Source of the DNA: Phyllobacterium sp. OV277
GTDB lineage: Bacteria; Pseudomonadota; Alphaproteobacteria; Rhizobiales; Rhizobiaceae
Reading direction: 5' to 3'
DNA length: 64,000 nucleotides
NCBI RefSeq assembly: GCF_900104355.1
Contig: NZ_FNIY01000001.1
Span: forward strand, 744,001 to 808,000
In this document: positions 21,157 to 30,240 of the stretch, piece by piece
Layout: each line of letters starts with the position of its first letter
Numbering within the stretch: the first letter of the stretch is position 1
Made by a program: the position numbers and the translations under genes
The notes under the pieces: generated by a model
Seen by the model: the letters and a program-made list of their open reading frames with translations, nothing else
Database searches by the model: none
Told to the model about the DNA's origin: nothing

Positions 21157-22410
21157 ATGCCGTTTGCCAAACAGCCCGATAGCGCCTCCGCGCCGCGGCA
21201 TGAAAAAGTTCAGAACGCCGTTCGCCAGAACAAGCTTCTGTCAAAGGCTGGTCTATCAGAACGGCTCTTCGCCCATGTCTTCAAGGGCCTTGTCTATCCG
21301 CAGATTTGGGAAGACCCCGAAGTGGACATGGAGGCACTGCAAATCCGCTCCGGCCACCGCATTGTCACCATCGCCTCGGGTGGCTGCAATGCCATGTCCT
21401 ACCTCACCGCTGATCCTGCAAGCGTCGAGGCTGTCGATCTCAACACGGCGCACGTGGCTTTCAATCGGCTGAAGCTTGCGGCGGTCTCGCGCCTGCCGAA
21501 TTACGATGCCTTCTACCGCTTCTACGGAACGGCTGACGACAAGGCGAACCTTGCAGCCTATGAGCGTTTTATCCAGCCACATCTCGACACCACCAGCCGC
21601 GCCTATTGGGAAAAGCGGATGCTGTCTGGCCGCCGCCGCATCACCATCTTTTCGCGTGATCTCTATCGCCACGGCCTGCTTGGCCTGTTCATCGGCATGG
21701 GCCACCGCGTCGCCAAACTTTATGGCATCGATCCCCGCGATATTCTGAAAGCTGAAACGATTGAGGAACAGCGCGCCTATTTTGATCGCGCCCTCGCCCC
21801 GCTCTTTGACAAGCGCATGGTGCGTTGGGCAACGAAGCGCAAATCCTCCCTGTTTGGCCTCGGCATTCCACCCCAGCAATATGATGCGCTGGCAACCGCA
21901 GGCGACGGTAATATGGCGCTGGTATTGCGCCGCCGTCTGGAGAAACTCGCCTGCGGTTTTCCTCTCTCTGAAAACTATTTCGCGTGGCAGGCCTTCGGGC
22001 GTGGCTACAGCGACAATGCCGAAACCGGCCCGCTGCCTCCTTACCTTTCGCGCAACAATTTCGAGAACGTCCGCGACCGTGCCGAACGCATGAGCGTCGT
22101 CAATGCCTCGCTGACGGAGTTCCTTGCGGCCAAGCCTGCCGGATCGGTAGACCGCTTCATCCTTTTGGATGCGCAGGACTGGATGAATGACAAGCAGTTG
22201 AATGATCTCTGGCACGAGATCACCCGCACCGCTGCATCAGGCGCACGCGTTATCTTCCGCACCGCTGCCGAGCCCACCATTCTGCCCGGCCGTATTGATG
22301 ACAGCGTGCTTGAGCGCTGGGACTACAGGCAAGAGCAATCTCTTGACCTGCATAACCGCGACCGGTCGTCGATCTATGGCGGCTTCCATCTTTACGCGCT
22401 CAAGGATTGA
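21157..22410 (+). CDS. btaA: SAM:diacylglycerol 3-amino-3-carboxypropyltransferase BtaA
   Basis: First enzyme of the betaine lipid DGTS pathway; moves the aminocarboxypropyl group of SAM onto diacylglycerol at the membrane. 417 residues, the usual BtaA size (DUF3419). Recognisable blocks are FKGLVYPQIWEDPEVDMEAL, the nucleotide-binding TIASGGCNAMSYL and VEAVDLNTAHVAFNRLKL near the N-terminus, and RFILLDAQDWM near the end. ATG at 21157 follows AAGGGG; the open frame starts earlier at 21046 without a good ribosome site. Overlaps nothing, and is followed within 5 bases by btaB. Confidence 0.9.
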   Translation: MPFAKQPDSASAPRHEKVQNAVRQNKLLSKAGLSERLFAHVFKGLVYPQIWEDPEVDMEALQIRSGHRIVTIASGGCNAMSYLTADPASVEAVDLNTAHVAFNRLKLAAVSRLPNYDAFYRFYGTADDKANLAAYERFIQPHLDTTSRAYWEKRMLSGRRRITIFSRDLYRHGLLGLFIGMGHRVAKLYGIDPRDILKAETIEEQRAYFDRALAPLFDKRMVRWATKRKSSLFGLGIPPQQYDALATAGDGNMALVLRRRLEKLACGFPLSENYFAWQAFGRGYSDNAETGPLPPYLSRNNFENVRDRAERMSVVNASLTEFLAAKPAGSVDRFILLDAQDWMNDKQLNDLWHEITRTAASGARVIFRTAAEPTILPGRIDDSVLERWDYRQEQSLDLHNRDRSSIYGGFHLYALKD

Positions 22411-22415
22411 TATTG

Positions 22416-23072
22416 ATGTTGACCAAGATCGAGCATGGACCGCTGATGGATCGCGTCTACCGGCATCAGCGCCATTTTTACGATGCCACGCGCAAATATT
22501 ACCTGCTGGGCCGCGACCCGATGATTGCGGGCCTCACACCACCAGCCAATGGCAGCATTCTGGAAATCGGCTGCGGTACGGGACGTAATCTCGTCATGGC
22601 CGGCGAAGCTTACCCCACGACCAAACTCTTCGGTGTCGACATTTCCAACGAAATGCTCAGCACCGCACGCAAGAAGGTCATGGCTGCAGGACTTGGCGAG
22701 CGCACGCAGCTTGCCTATGCGGATGCGGCAAAGTTCGACCCGTCATCTCTCTTCGGTCTCGCACAGTTTGACCGGATTTTCATCTCCTATGCCGTATCGA
22801 TGATCCCGCAATGGGAAAATGTCATGCGCGAGGCGGTCAATCACCTCGCGGTTGGCGGCGAATTGCACATTGTCGATTTCGGCGATTTGAAGGATTTGCC
22901 CGGTGCGGCAAGGGCGGCCCTTTATAAATGGCTGGAATGGTACCACGTCACACCGCGCAACGATCTCTTTGAGATCGCCGAAACCATTGCAGCCGGGGCC
23001 GGTGCCCATGCCGAAGCGCAACGGCTCTATCGCGGCTTTGCCTGGATTTCGATCATTCGCCGCACTGCTTAA
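22416..23072 (+). CDS. btaB: Betaine lipid N-methyltransferase BtaB
   Basis: SAM methyltransferase that adds three methyl groups to diacylglyceryl-homoserine to give DGTS. About 218 residues with the class I motif ILEIGCGTGRNLVMAGEAYP near 50 and LFGVDISNEML. Its RHQRHFYDATRKYYLLGRD start is typical of BtaB/phospholipid N-methyltransferases. I chose ATG at 22416 with AAGGA 10 bases ahead; a TTG at 22407 is in frame. Pairing with btaA makes this function much more likely than PmtA. Confidence 0.87.
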   Translation: MLTKIEHGPLMDRVYRHQRHFYDATRKYYLLGRDPMIAGLTPPANGSILEIGCGTGRNLVMAGEAYPTTKLFGVDISNEMLSTARKKVMAAGLGERTQLAYADAAKFDPSSLFGLAQFDRIFISYAVSMIPQWENVMREAVNHLAVGGELHIVDFGDLKDLPGAARAALYKWLEWYHVTPRNDLFEIAETIAAGAGAHAEAQRLYRGFAWISIIRRTA

Positions 23073-23115
23073 GAGCTTTGCACTCGTATGCATGATATAC
23101 GAAAGGTCGCTTTGA

Positions 23116-23553
23116 TTACCTTTCGGTTTGCCGGGGAATCTCCCATGGATCAAGCAGCGGGACGCCGGTAGGCAGGAAATCAATGGTGTTTCGCGTGACG
23201 ATCGTCATGCCATGAACGAAGCCCGTCGCCGCAATCAGAGCATCGCGCTCTGAGCGCCGATCCGGCACATGAAGCCGGGCGCATCTTTGGGCAACAGCAG
23301 TGTCTATGGACAATGTGCGTCCAGCAAACTCCGGAAGAACCTTTTGATCAAGCCATGCGCGAAGGATACCGCCTTGTCCGGGATCTCTCCGCTCCATTTG
23401 CAAAACGCCCGTCTCAAGCTCGAGCACAGTAATTGCGGAGATGTAAAGCTGTCCGGATTCAGCAGCGTTGGCCCATCTTGCGAATTGCGGGTCTGCCTTT
23501 CCAGCGCGAACCTTGCGCAATTCCGATACAACATTGGTGTCGAGGATAAACAT
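23116..23553 (-). CDS. PIN-domain toxin, VapC/FitB type
   Basis: 145-residue PIN endoribonuclease toxin. Acidic catalytic residues are visible: D5 in ILDTNVVSEL, E46 in VLELETG, D103 in ERDALIAATG and the last Asp in RNTIDF near 125. Overlaps the antitoxin stop (TGATG), so the two are made from one mRNA with the antitoxin first. The family cuts tRNA or rRNA; the target here is unknown. The same-length FitB subgroup is the closest fit. Confidence 0.92.
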   Translation of the reverse strand: MFILDTNVVSELRKVRAGKADPQFARWANAAESGQLYISAITVLELETGVLQMERRDPGQGGILRAWLDQKVLPEFAGRTLSIDTAVAQRCARLHVPDRRSERDALIAATGFVHGMTIVTRNTIDFLPTGVPLLDPWEIPRQTER

Positions 23554-23801
23554 CAGGAGAGATCGGTCGAGCGGCTGTTGATGACTGCTGCGGGGGCTTC
23601 AAAATCAATGTCTTCGGCTCCAGCCAAAGCATCCACAATTTTCTGCGTCCCTCCACTCAGTTGCATATATTCTTTCATAGTCAAAAGGACGTGCGCGGGC
23701 CTGCCCCGATCCGTGATAAACACCGGGCCGTCATTGGCCGCCTTCTTTGCGCGGCTGGTGTCCTGATTGAATTCGCGACTCGATAGGGTGGTAATCGTCA
23801 T
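23553..23801 (-). CDS. Phd/YefM-type antitoxin
   Basis: 82-residue antitoxin with the Phd/YefM pattern: TITTLSSREFNQDTSRAKKA at the N-terminal DNA-binding half, then GPVFITDRGRPAHVLLTMKEYMQL, then an acidic C-terminal tail (AGAEDIDFEAPA) expected to block the toxin. ATG at 23801 has a perfect GGAGG 6 bases upstream. An inverted repeat 22-41 bases ahead is the probable autoregulatory operator. Confidence 0.92.
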   Translation of the reverse strand: MTITTLSSREFNQDTSRAKKAANDGPVFITDRGRPAHVLLTMKEYMQLSGGTQKIVDALAGAEDIDFEAPAAVINSRSTDLS

Positions 23802-23822
23802 GATACCTCCGACGCTCAAATT

Positions 23823-23842
23823 ATGTAGATATGTTACTACAT
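23823..23842 (-). promoter_or_regulatory. Inverted repeat operator of the toxin-antitoxin operon
   Basis: ATGTAG at 23823-23828 and CTACAT at 23837-23842 with an 8-base centre, in an AT-rich promoter zone just upstream of the antitoxin ATG. Antitoxins of this type bind such palindromes to repress themselves. Function inferred from position. Confidence 0.6.
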
Positions 23843-23916
23843 TATTCGCTGAATGCAATGGAAAACCCGGCAAACCCTATATATGTCGTTGCCTCAAAAG
23901 ATTGAGCACTAACCGC

Positions 23917-24939
23917 TTATTTACACAGATCGCCCTTGGCGACGACCGAGCTTGGGGCTGCCTGACAATAAAGTTTGGAAATATTTTCCGCCGTGCGTCC
24001 GCTCTGCGGATTGGATTCCAGTTCGTCGCCGCTCTCACTTTGCAAGAGTTCACAATCACTGCGCAGCAGGCAGATAACCGGGATACGGGCCATTGCCGTT
24101 GCGGTCTTGAACATGCCGCGCTTGCCGTCCATCGGCCCGGCATTGCGGACACGATACCATTGGTGCACACGGGTGATGCGGAAGAACGAGCGGGGATTGG
24201 GCAAAATAGCAATCCGCGACAGGAGATCATTGTCAGCGAAAAGATCGACGACCTGTCCGTCATAGGGTTCCGTCAGCCGGAAATTGTTCGAAATGAACGT
24301 GGAATTGAAAGCGATAGCCGCCGTGCATGGAAATGCTGCGGCCATGTGGCGGGCAAGTCCGCCACCCAATTCATGACCGACGACAATGTAATCAACAGGT
24401 AAGCCATCCGAATTTTTCTGGGCTTCGGCTCTGACCTTGGCGAATTCCTTGCGGGCCGTGCGATACTGATCCCATGGATTGATAATCTGGGTGAAATAGC
24501 TGAGTTCACTGATCAACCCCGAAATGCTGGCCAAACCATCGCTGCCACGAAACACGATCATATAGGACATGCGGTCTGAACTGCGGCGGCGATAGACTTC
24601 CGCATAAAATCCGCCTGCCTTGGCGACAGGCTCGCCGAAAGGCTCCCAGCCGAAATATTCGGACTTCAGATCAAAATGATGCCGGGCAATCGGCTTGTAG
24701 ATATTCGACGCATAGGCAGCGTAAACGCCGAAATAGTCGGCGATAAGCTCGTTATTATAGCTGGGAAAGCCGCGATAATTTCTCCAGAAGCTCGGGACCG
24801 TCGGACGCACGCAATTTTCCGTATGGCTATTGCCGATACCAAGCTCCGGCCGGTCGATGGTAATCCACGCGGCCAGCGTCACATTGGCAAGGCCAATGAC
24901 GCAGATAACAAGTACAACCCAGCCAATTTTCCTGAACAT
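23917..24939 (-). CDS. Lipase-like alpha/beta-hydrolase protein lacking the nucleophile Ser
   Basis: About 340 residues: N-terminal membrane anchor or signal (about 3-25) and a class 3 lipase-like fold. FRGSDGLASI resembles the oxyanion region, and IVVGHELGGGLARHMA is at the nucleophile elbow. In active enzymes this reads GHSLGG; here the Ser codon is GAA (Glu), so normal hydrolase activity is doubtful. Start chosen at an ATG with GGGGAAG upstream; a TTG seven codons earlier is possible. Stands alone and divergent from the GH25 gene. It could be a catalytically dead binding protein; I cannot assign a substrate. Confidence 0.75.
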   Translation of the reverse strand: MFRKIGWVVLVICVIGLANVTLAAWITIDRPELGIGNSHTENCVRPTVPSFWRNYRGFPSYNNELIADYFGVYAAYASNIYKPIARHHFDLKSEYFGWEPFGEPVAKAGGFYAEVYRRRSSDRMSYMIVFRGSDGLASISGLISELSYFTQIINPWDQYRTARKEFAKVRAEAQKNSDGLPVDYIVVGHELGGGLARHMAAAFPCTAAIAFNSTFISNNFRLTEPYDGQVVDLFADNDLLSRIAILPNPRSFFRITRVHQWYRVRNAGPMDGKRGMFKTATAMARIPVICLLRSDCELLQSESGDELESNPQSGRTAENISKLYCQAAPSSVVAKGDLCK

Positions 24940-25184
24940 CGTCTTCCCCGGATGGGTCAAATCTGTGTGCTGACAACATTTTTGCCGTCTATCATGTCAA
25001 ACACAATGATGTGACCTACCATGCCCCAACAGTCACTTACAGATATCACATTGAAAAATAGTGACAAAGTCGCGGCACTGATTATCACTAGTCATCTCTG
25101 CCGGTCATGATCTGTTAAGCATAATATCGCATGACTGAAAACCAATAGAATGCCCAATCACGATTCGAGTACGGACCGTCTTTC

Positions 25185-26012
25185 ATGAAGCGACTTGCCG
25201 CTGGTTTACTGATACTTCTTCTCGCCGGCTGCACGACGGTCGATTATGATTTTTCCGATGCGAAAAAGCGGTCTGCATCCGCTCCGTTGCAGCAGATCGC
25301 CGCGCCGTCGGGTCCTGTCAACGCGCCGCGTTTCAATGATCGCGACCCGCATGACTGGACGGGAAAGACGCCATGGCATTATCCTGTTCACGGAACTGAC
25401 GTCTCAAAATACCAGTCGACAATCGACTGGTCGACAGTTCGTGCCAGCCGCATCTCCTTTGTCTTTATCAAGGGCACGGAAGGCGCAGACCGGGTCGATG
25501 ACCGTCTGGCGGAAAACTGGCAGGCGGCGCGGGCCGCGGGCATTCCGCGCGGTGCCTATCACTTCTATTATTTCTGCCGCACCGCCAAGGAACAGGCGCA
25601 GTGGTTCATTCGCAATGTGCCGAATGATCCCGGCGCGCTGCCGCCCGTGCTTGATATGGAATGGAATGCGTCGTCCCCAACCTGCAAGCTGCGCCCCAAT
25701 GCGGCCGTGGTGCGCAGCGAAATGCGCATCTTCGCCGATATGCTGGAGCGCCACTATGGCAAGCGGCCAATCATTTACACCACAGTCGACTTCTTCGACG
25801 ACAATGATCTGAGACAATTGGCCGGATATCCATTCTGGCTACGCTCGGTGGCCGGACACCCGGACGAGAAATACGGCACCCACCCCTGGACATTCTGGCA
25901 GTACACGGGAACAGGCTCCATCCCCGGCATTCGCGGCGATGCGGACATTAATGTCTTTGCTGGCAATGAGGCGGCGTGGAAACAGTGGCTGGCCCGCAAC
26001 AAGGTGCGATAA
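25185..26012 (+). CDS. GH25 lysozyme-like lipoprotein
   Basis: 275 residues. Signal peptide ends in lipobox LLAGC (Cys16), so an acylated envelope protein. The GH25 domain covers about 65-270: start HGTDVSKYQSTIDW, FVFIKGTEG, PRGAYHFYYF, and the catalytic pair in PVLDMEWN (Asp and Glu, about 165-167), then IYTTVDFFDD and WQYTGTGSIPGI. Family members cut the beta-1,4 bond between MurNAc and GlcNAc. A self-encoded lysozyme with a lipid anchor suggests wall remodelling; no immunity gene is adjacent. Confidence 0.92.
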   Translation: MKRLAAGLLILLLAGCTTVDYDFSDAKKRSASAPLQQIAAPSGPVNAPRFNDRDPHDWTGKTPWHYPVHGTDVSKYQSTIDWSTVRASRISFVFIKGTEGADRVDDRLAENWQAARAAGIPRGAYHFYYFCRTAKEQAQWFIRNVPNDPGALPPVLDMEWNASSPTCKLRPNAAVVRSEMRIFADMLERHYGKRPIIYTTVDFFDDNDLRQLAGYPFWLRSVAGHPDEKYGTHPWTFWQYTGTGSIPGIRGDADINVFAGNEAAWKQWLARNKVR

Positions 26013-26130
26013 AGTCACATTCCGGGTTTTCTCGCAATTCTGTGACTTCACGCCACGGACATAATCGTGCATTAGCAGGGAAACGCGCGCGCCGATGGGC
26101 GCGCCCCGAGTTACTGACGAGATTTCCTGA

Positions 26131-27345
26131 ATGAACAAACTATCGATAGCCCTTGCCGCCGCGCTTCTTTCTGCGACAGGTTCCGCCTATGCACTGGATC
26201 AGGTCGATCCCCTGCAACCAGCGGCTGCAAAACCTGCCTGCGGCGGTGAACTCGAGCCATGGTTCAATGGCCTCATTGCCGAGGCAAAGGCAGCGGGCGT
26301 GGGCGAAAAGGGCCTGAACGAACTTCTCAAGGCGTCCATGGATGACAAGGTTCTGCAGCGCGACCGCGCGCAGGGCGTGTTCAACCAGACGTTCCTGACC
26401 TTCTCCTCGCGCATGGTATCTGATTATCGTCTCAAACAGGGCGCTGCCAACCTCAAGAAATATGCCGATACTTTTGCCAGGGCCGAAGCCGAATATGGTG
26501 TGCAGGGCCCCGTTATTGCCGCCTTCTGGGGGCTGGAGACAGACTATGGCGCGGTTCAAGGCGATTTCGATACGCTGAACTCCCTTCTCACGCTGTCGTT
26601 TGACTGCCGCCGTCCGGAACTGTTCCGCCCTCAGTTGATCGCTCTTCTCAAACTCTTCGATAAGGGCGTGGTCGATTCAAAGACAACAGGCGCGTGGGCG
26701 GGTGAAATCGGTCAGACACAATTGCTGCCGACGGTTTATCTTGAACGCGGTGTCGATGGCGACGGCGATGGCAAGGTGGATCTGAAGAACAGCGCGCCGG
26801 ATGTTATTATGACAACTGCACGCTTCCTGCATGATCTGGGCTGGCGCAAGAGCGAGCCCTGGCTTGAGGAAGTCAAGCTGACCAAGGAACTGCCTTGGGA
26901 AAACGCCCTGCGCACCAACCGTCTTCCGCATTCCAAATGGTCTGAATGGGGTGTTACGGGCATGAAGGGACCGCTTGGCCCTGATGATGGCGATGCCTCG
27001 CTGCTGCTACCGATGGGCCGCAAGGGTCCGGCATTCCTGTCCTATGCGAATTTCGACATTTTCGTCGAGTGGAACAAATCCATCATTTACGCCACAACGG
27101 CCGCCTATTTCGCCACGCGTCTGGCCGGTGCAGGTCCGCTTGAGCCTACAACCCCTGAAACTGGCCTTACTCCGGATCAGATGAAGGAATTGCAGACCAA
27201 ACTCGCCGCCCGTGGCCATGATATGGGCCCGAAGATCGACGGCGTGTTCGGCATCTTGACCCGCGATGCGGTTCGCGAAGAACAGATGCGCCTTGGCCTG
27301 CCTGCCGATTCCTGGCCTACACCGGAACTGCTCGGAAGGCTCTAA
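26131..27345 (+). CDS. MltB-type lytic murein transglycosylase with C-terminal binding domain
   Basis: 404 residues: signal peptide 1-21 (SATGSAYA), SLT_2/MltB domain about 38-325 and a PG_binding_1 domain about 342-402 (RGHDMGPKIDGVFGILTRDAVREEQ). The catalytic Glu is in FWGLETDYGAVQG near 135, and GEIGQTQLLPTVY is characteristic. It lacks a lipobox, so it is probably soluble in the periplasm (soluble MltB-like). Follows the GH25 gene by 118 bases. Confidence 0.92.
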   Translation: MNKLSIALAAALLSATGSAYALDQVDPLQPAAAKPACGGELEPWFNGLIAEAKAAGVGEKGLNELLKASMDDKVLQRDRAQGVFNQTFLTFSSRMVSDYRLKQGAANLKKYADTFARAEAEYGVQGPVIAAFWGLETDYGAVQGDFDTLNSLLTLSFDCRRPELFRPQLIALLKLFDKGVVDSKTTGAWAGEIGQTQLLPTVYLERGVDGDGDGKVDLKNSAPDVIMTTARFLHDLGWRKSEPWLEEVKLTKELPWENALRTNRLPHSKWSEWGVTGMKGPLGPDDGDASLLLPMGRKGPAFLSYANFDIFVEWNKSIIYATTAAYFATRLAGAGPLEPTTPETGLTPDQMKELQTKLAARGHDMGPKIDGVFGILTRDAVREEQMRLGLPADSWPTPELLGRL

Positions 27346-27362
27346 GGGGCCAATCGTAAGGC

Positions 27363-28616
27363 TTACTCTCTGTGCTCGGCCGGGGCCATTGTTTCCAGTG
27401 AAGCAAAGCCTTCCGGTTGGCCACCCTCGTCAAACGTTGTTTCCACCTCAACAAACGTATCAGGGTAAAACCCGTTGAAGCGGGTGCGCAGCGACAGGGA
27501 ATAGGCGCCGATATTGCCGATTTCGATCCAGTCACCGGTTGCCACCGTTTCCGGCAGCCAGAATGGCCGTGACAGGATATCGACGGAATCGCAGGTGGCA
27601 CCGCAGACGCGGAACGGTACGATTTCCTTGACGTTGCCATTGCGATGCTTGATTGCCGGGTCCGGTATGAACCGCGCGGGAAGTGTGATCTTGCCGGTCC
27701 ACGAATCCGACAGCGAAGCCCAGATACCATCATTGATATAAAGCCGCCGCCCCTTGCGCAGGAGCACGCGCACGATCAGCGAGAAAGCCCGTGCCACAAT
27801 CACGCGGCCGGGTTCTGCCACCAAAGGCAGATCGCCAAAGCCCCATTCCTTGATGTCGCCGCGCAGACGCGACATCAACTGCCCGAGCGAGGGCATTTCC
27901 ACATGCTTGCGCTTGGGATCATGGCCATATTCAGCCGGAAAGCCGCCACCGACATCAAGACCCGCAAGCGGCACACCGGCACGATTGCGCACCCAGTCAG
28001 CTGACCGCAGCGCCCGCTCATAGGTATCAGGATCTTCAATCTGGCTACCCACATGGAAACAGATGCCGACCTTGTAGCCGATCTTGTGCAGCCGCTGCAA
28101 AAGCTCGACCGCATGGGCTGGCGTTGCCCCGAATTTCTTGGAAAGCTCATAGGCCGCATGGCCCTTGGTCTGCAGCCGCACATAGAGCGTGACGCTGCCC
28201 GGATCAATATCAAGCGCCCGCACAATACGCGTTACCTTGGCAATCTCATCCTCATGATCCACCGCAAGGATGCGAATGCCATAGGTCTCAAGCGCAAGGC
28301 GAATGTCCGACTGCGCCTTGATCGGATGCATATAGAGCATGTGTGCATGGGGAGCGACCTTGCGCACCGCTTCAAATTCACCCGGCGAGGCCACATCGAA
28401 TGTGTTGATGCCGTTGCGCGCCAATGTTTCCAGCACAAGGTTTTCACCGTTGGTCTTGACCGCATAGGCGGTCTCGCCGGGAAACATTTTCATGAACTGG
28501 TGCGCATCTTCGACCAGTACATTTGGCCGAAAGCAATAGACAGGTTGATCGGGCCGCAGGGTAAGGGCTGCATCGCGGGCCGAGGCGAATCGTTGCATCG
28601 TGATGTTCTGCGTCAT
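27363..28616 (-). CDS. Ornithine/lysine decarboxylase-like enzyme, alanine racemase fold
   Basis: PLP-dependent group IV decarboxylase, probably ornithine to putrescine in the cytosol. 417 residues: YAVKTNGE near 50 holds the PLP lysine, FDVASPGEFEAV, CFHVGSQIEDP and LDVGGGFPAEYG form the barrel, VAEPGRVIVA binds phosphate, and CGATCDSVDIL near 345 carries the Cys-Asp substrate motif of the ODC group. The match is to the eukaryotic-type ODC seen in rhizobia; diaminopimelate decarboxylase is less likely because the motif and length differ. It is convergent with the MltB gene, 17 bases apart. Confidence 0.85.
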   Translation of the reverse strand: MTQNITMQRFASARDAALTLRPDQPVYCFRPNVLVEDAHQFMKMFPGETAYAVKTNGENLVLETLARNGINTFDVASPGEFEAVRKVAPHAHMLYMHPIKAQSDIRLALETYGIRILAVDHEDEIAKVTRIVRALDIDPGSVTLYVRLQTKGHAAYELSKKFGATPAHAVELLQRLHKIGYKVGICFHVGSQIEDPDTYERALRSADWVRNRAGVPLAGLDVGGGFPAEYGHDPKRKHVEMPSLGQLMSRLRGDIKEWGFGDLPLVAEPGRVIVARAFSLIVRVLLRKGRRLYINDGIWASLSDSWTGKITLPARFIPDPAIKHRNGNVKEIVPFRVCGATCDSVDILSRPFWLPETVATGDWIEIGNIGAYSLSLRTRFNGFYPDTFVEVETTFDEGGQPEGFASLETMAPAEHRE

Positions 28617-28711
28617 GCAGAAGTCTTAGCAAGAGCAGATGACGGACGAAAGTCAGTTCTGTCGCGATCCCCTGGTCCCGTTTTCACAGTTCTCTAGCAC
28701 CTCCACGCTCT

Positions 28712-28802
28712 TTTCCATCTGATGTCGACTTTCCATCTGATGTCGACCACGCCTATTCCCCAATGCTCCCCAATGTCGTTATTCAACAATGTCGTTATTC
28801 AA
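28712..28802. repeat. Cluster of three perfect short tandem duplications
   Basis: An 18-base unit starting TTTCCATCTGATG is duplicated exactly at 28712-28729 and 28730-28747. TCCCCAATG occurs at 28757 and again 10 bases later. CAATGTCGTTATTCAA (16 bases) is duplicated exactly at 28771-28786 and 28787-28802. Confidence 0.9.
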
Positions 28803-29167
28803 CTGGTATCCTCGCATTTCCGTTGTGTCTTCGTACCACTCAGGAAATCAAACCCTCGCACCGGTCGAGAACAGATGTCGTCGCTCTCTTTAACCTATCG
28901 AAAATTATATAAGCTTCTGAAATCATTATCAATTATACTATGGTCTAATTTAAATTCCTTGGTCTTGATGATAGCGTTCAATAGGTCGAATTTGTGGGTA
29001 ATCGGGTGATCCTGTTTGGTAGAGCGCGTAAAACAAAAGCAGTAACGATAGAGCAGCAAAAACGGTAGAACGTGGAGGTGTGCACAAGTGTAGTGCCAAG
29101 AGTCTCGCAGTGTTTGGTGTCCAGAGGGTTTGTTTCAGTTATTCATTCTGGCGAGCTGTCGTGAAAG

Positions 29168-29217
29168 CTATCTTCTCACACGACTATCTTTCCGCGCGAA
29201 CTATCTTCTCGCACGAA
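29168..29217. repeat. Threefold imperfect 17-base tandem repeat
   Basis: CTATCTTCTCACACGA, CTATCTTTCCGCGCGAA and CTATCTTCTCGCACGAA follow each other at 29168, 29184 and 29201, ending about 65 bases before the EamA gene. Possibly a regulator array or recent slippage. Confidence 0.8.
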
Positions 29218-29283
29218 TCAGGTGGCAATTTCCCGGTGCGCGCTTAGGAATAGGCGTCTCAGACAGGAACCGGGGGACTTCCA

Positions 29284-30240
29284 GTGACAATGAACCAGAC
29301 GACGACACCCAATCCGCTTGCTATGACCGGCATTGTCTGGCTGCAATTGCTGTTGCTTGGCGCCATATGGGGCGGTTCGTTCTTCTTTGCCAAAATCGCC
29401 GTATCGGTAATTCCGCCGCTGACACTCGTGCTTTTTCGGGTGGTCATCGCTGCCCTCGCCCTGCACATCTATCTGCTTGGCCGTGGCATCAGGTTCTGGG
29501 ATTACCGTCAGCACGCGCTGGGTTTTGCCGGGCTGGGGCTTCTGAACAATGTCATCCCCTTCTCCCTGCTGTTTATCGGCCAGACGGCGCTTGGCGCGGG
29601 AATTGAGTCGATCCTCAATGCGACGACACCGATCTGGACCGTGATCATAGCCAGCTTCCTGACCATTGATGAAAAAATCTCCACCAACAAGATCGCAGGT
29701 ATTCTGCTCGGCATCTTCGGCACCGTGGTTATGGTCGGGCCCGGCTTACTCTCCGGCCTTGGCGGACCGCTTTGGGCCGAAATCGCCGTGCTGACTGCCA
29801 CCCTCTCCTATGCCTTTGCCAGTATTCTCGCCAAGCGGTTCAAGGGCATTCCGCCTGCGGTCACTGCAACCGGCCAGATGACTGCCTCGACCCTGATCAT
29901 GATCCCCGTGGTGCTGTTGTCGGATGGTATTCCAAATTTGGCTGCACCTGATAGCGGCGTCTGGGCCGCAGTCTTCAGCCTTGCGCTTCTATCCACCGCC
30001 TTTGCCTATATCCTGTTCTTTTCGATTGTCCGGGCTGGCGGCGCCACCAATGCCTCGCTTGTCACACTGGTTGTTCCCGTGAGTGCAATCCTGCTTGGAA
30101 CAATTTTTCTTGGCGAACAGCTCGGCTTAAAGGATTTTGCCGGCATGGCGCTGATCGCCCTTGGCCTTCTGACCATTGATGGCAGGCTGCTTGCCGCACT
30201 TAAAAACCGCAAAAAAGATAGAGTTTTCAACAAATCCTAG
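29284..30240 (+). CDS. EamA/DMT family transporter
   Basis: 318-residue inner membrane protein with about ten helices in two EamA repeats (about 14-145 and 160-300). Typical pieces are LLLGAIWGGSFFFAKIAV at the first helix, PPLTLVLFRVVIAALAL, and ASLVTLVVPVSAILLGTIFLGEQL in the second repeat. Probably exports a small metabolite; substrate not predictable. Start GTG at 29284 has GGGGGAC 7 bases ahead; ATG two codons later is an alternative. Confidence 0.88.
   Translation: MTMNQTTTPNPLAMTGIVWLQLLLLGAIWGGSFFFAKIAVSVIPPLTLVLFRVVIAALALHIYLLGRGIRFWDYRQHALGFAGLGLLNNVIPFSLLFIGQTALGAGIESILNATTPIWTVIIASFLTIDEKISTNKIAGILLGIFGTVVMVGPGLLSGLGGPLWAEIAVLTATLSYAFASILAKRFKGIPPAVTATGQMTASTLIMIPVVLLSDGIPNLAAPDSGVWAAVFSLALLSTAFAYILFFSIVRAGGATNASLVTLVVPVSAILLGTIFLGEQLGLKDFAGMALIALGLLTIDGRLLAALKNRKKDRVFNKS

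Larger units (their letters stand above)
28617..29283. other. 667-base gap with short tandem duplications, no gene seen
   Basis: No convincing reading frame; the few open frames lack ribosome sites and normal codon use. The left part has three neighbouring tandem duplications, the centre (about 28870-29010) is clearly AT-rich compared with flanks, and the right end has a threefold 17-base repeat. The region must contain the promoters of the decarboxylase (minus) and the EamA transporter (plus). Confidence 0.6.

Noticed and set aside
28722-29009. 95-residue open frame in the gap before the EamA gene
   Set aside because: No ribosome site, covers the tandem duplications and the AT-rich stretch, no recognisable protein pattern.
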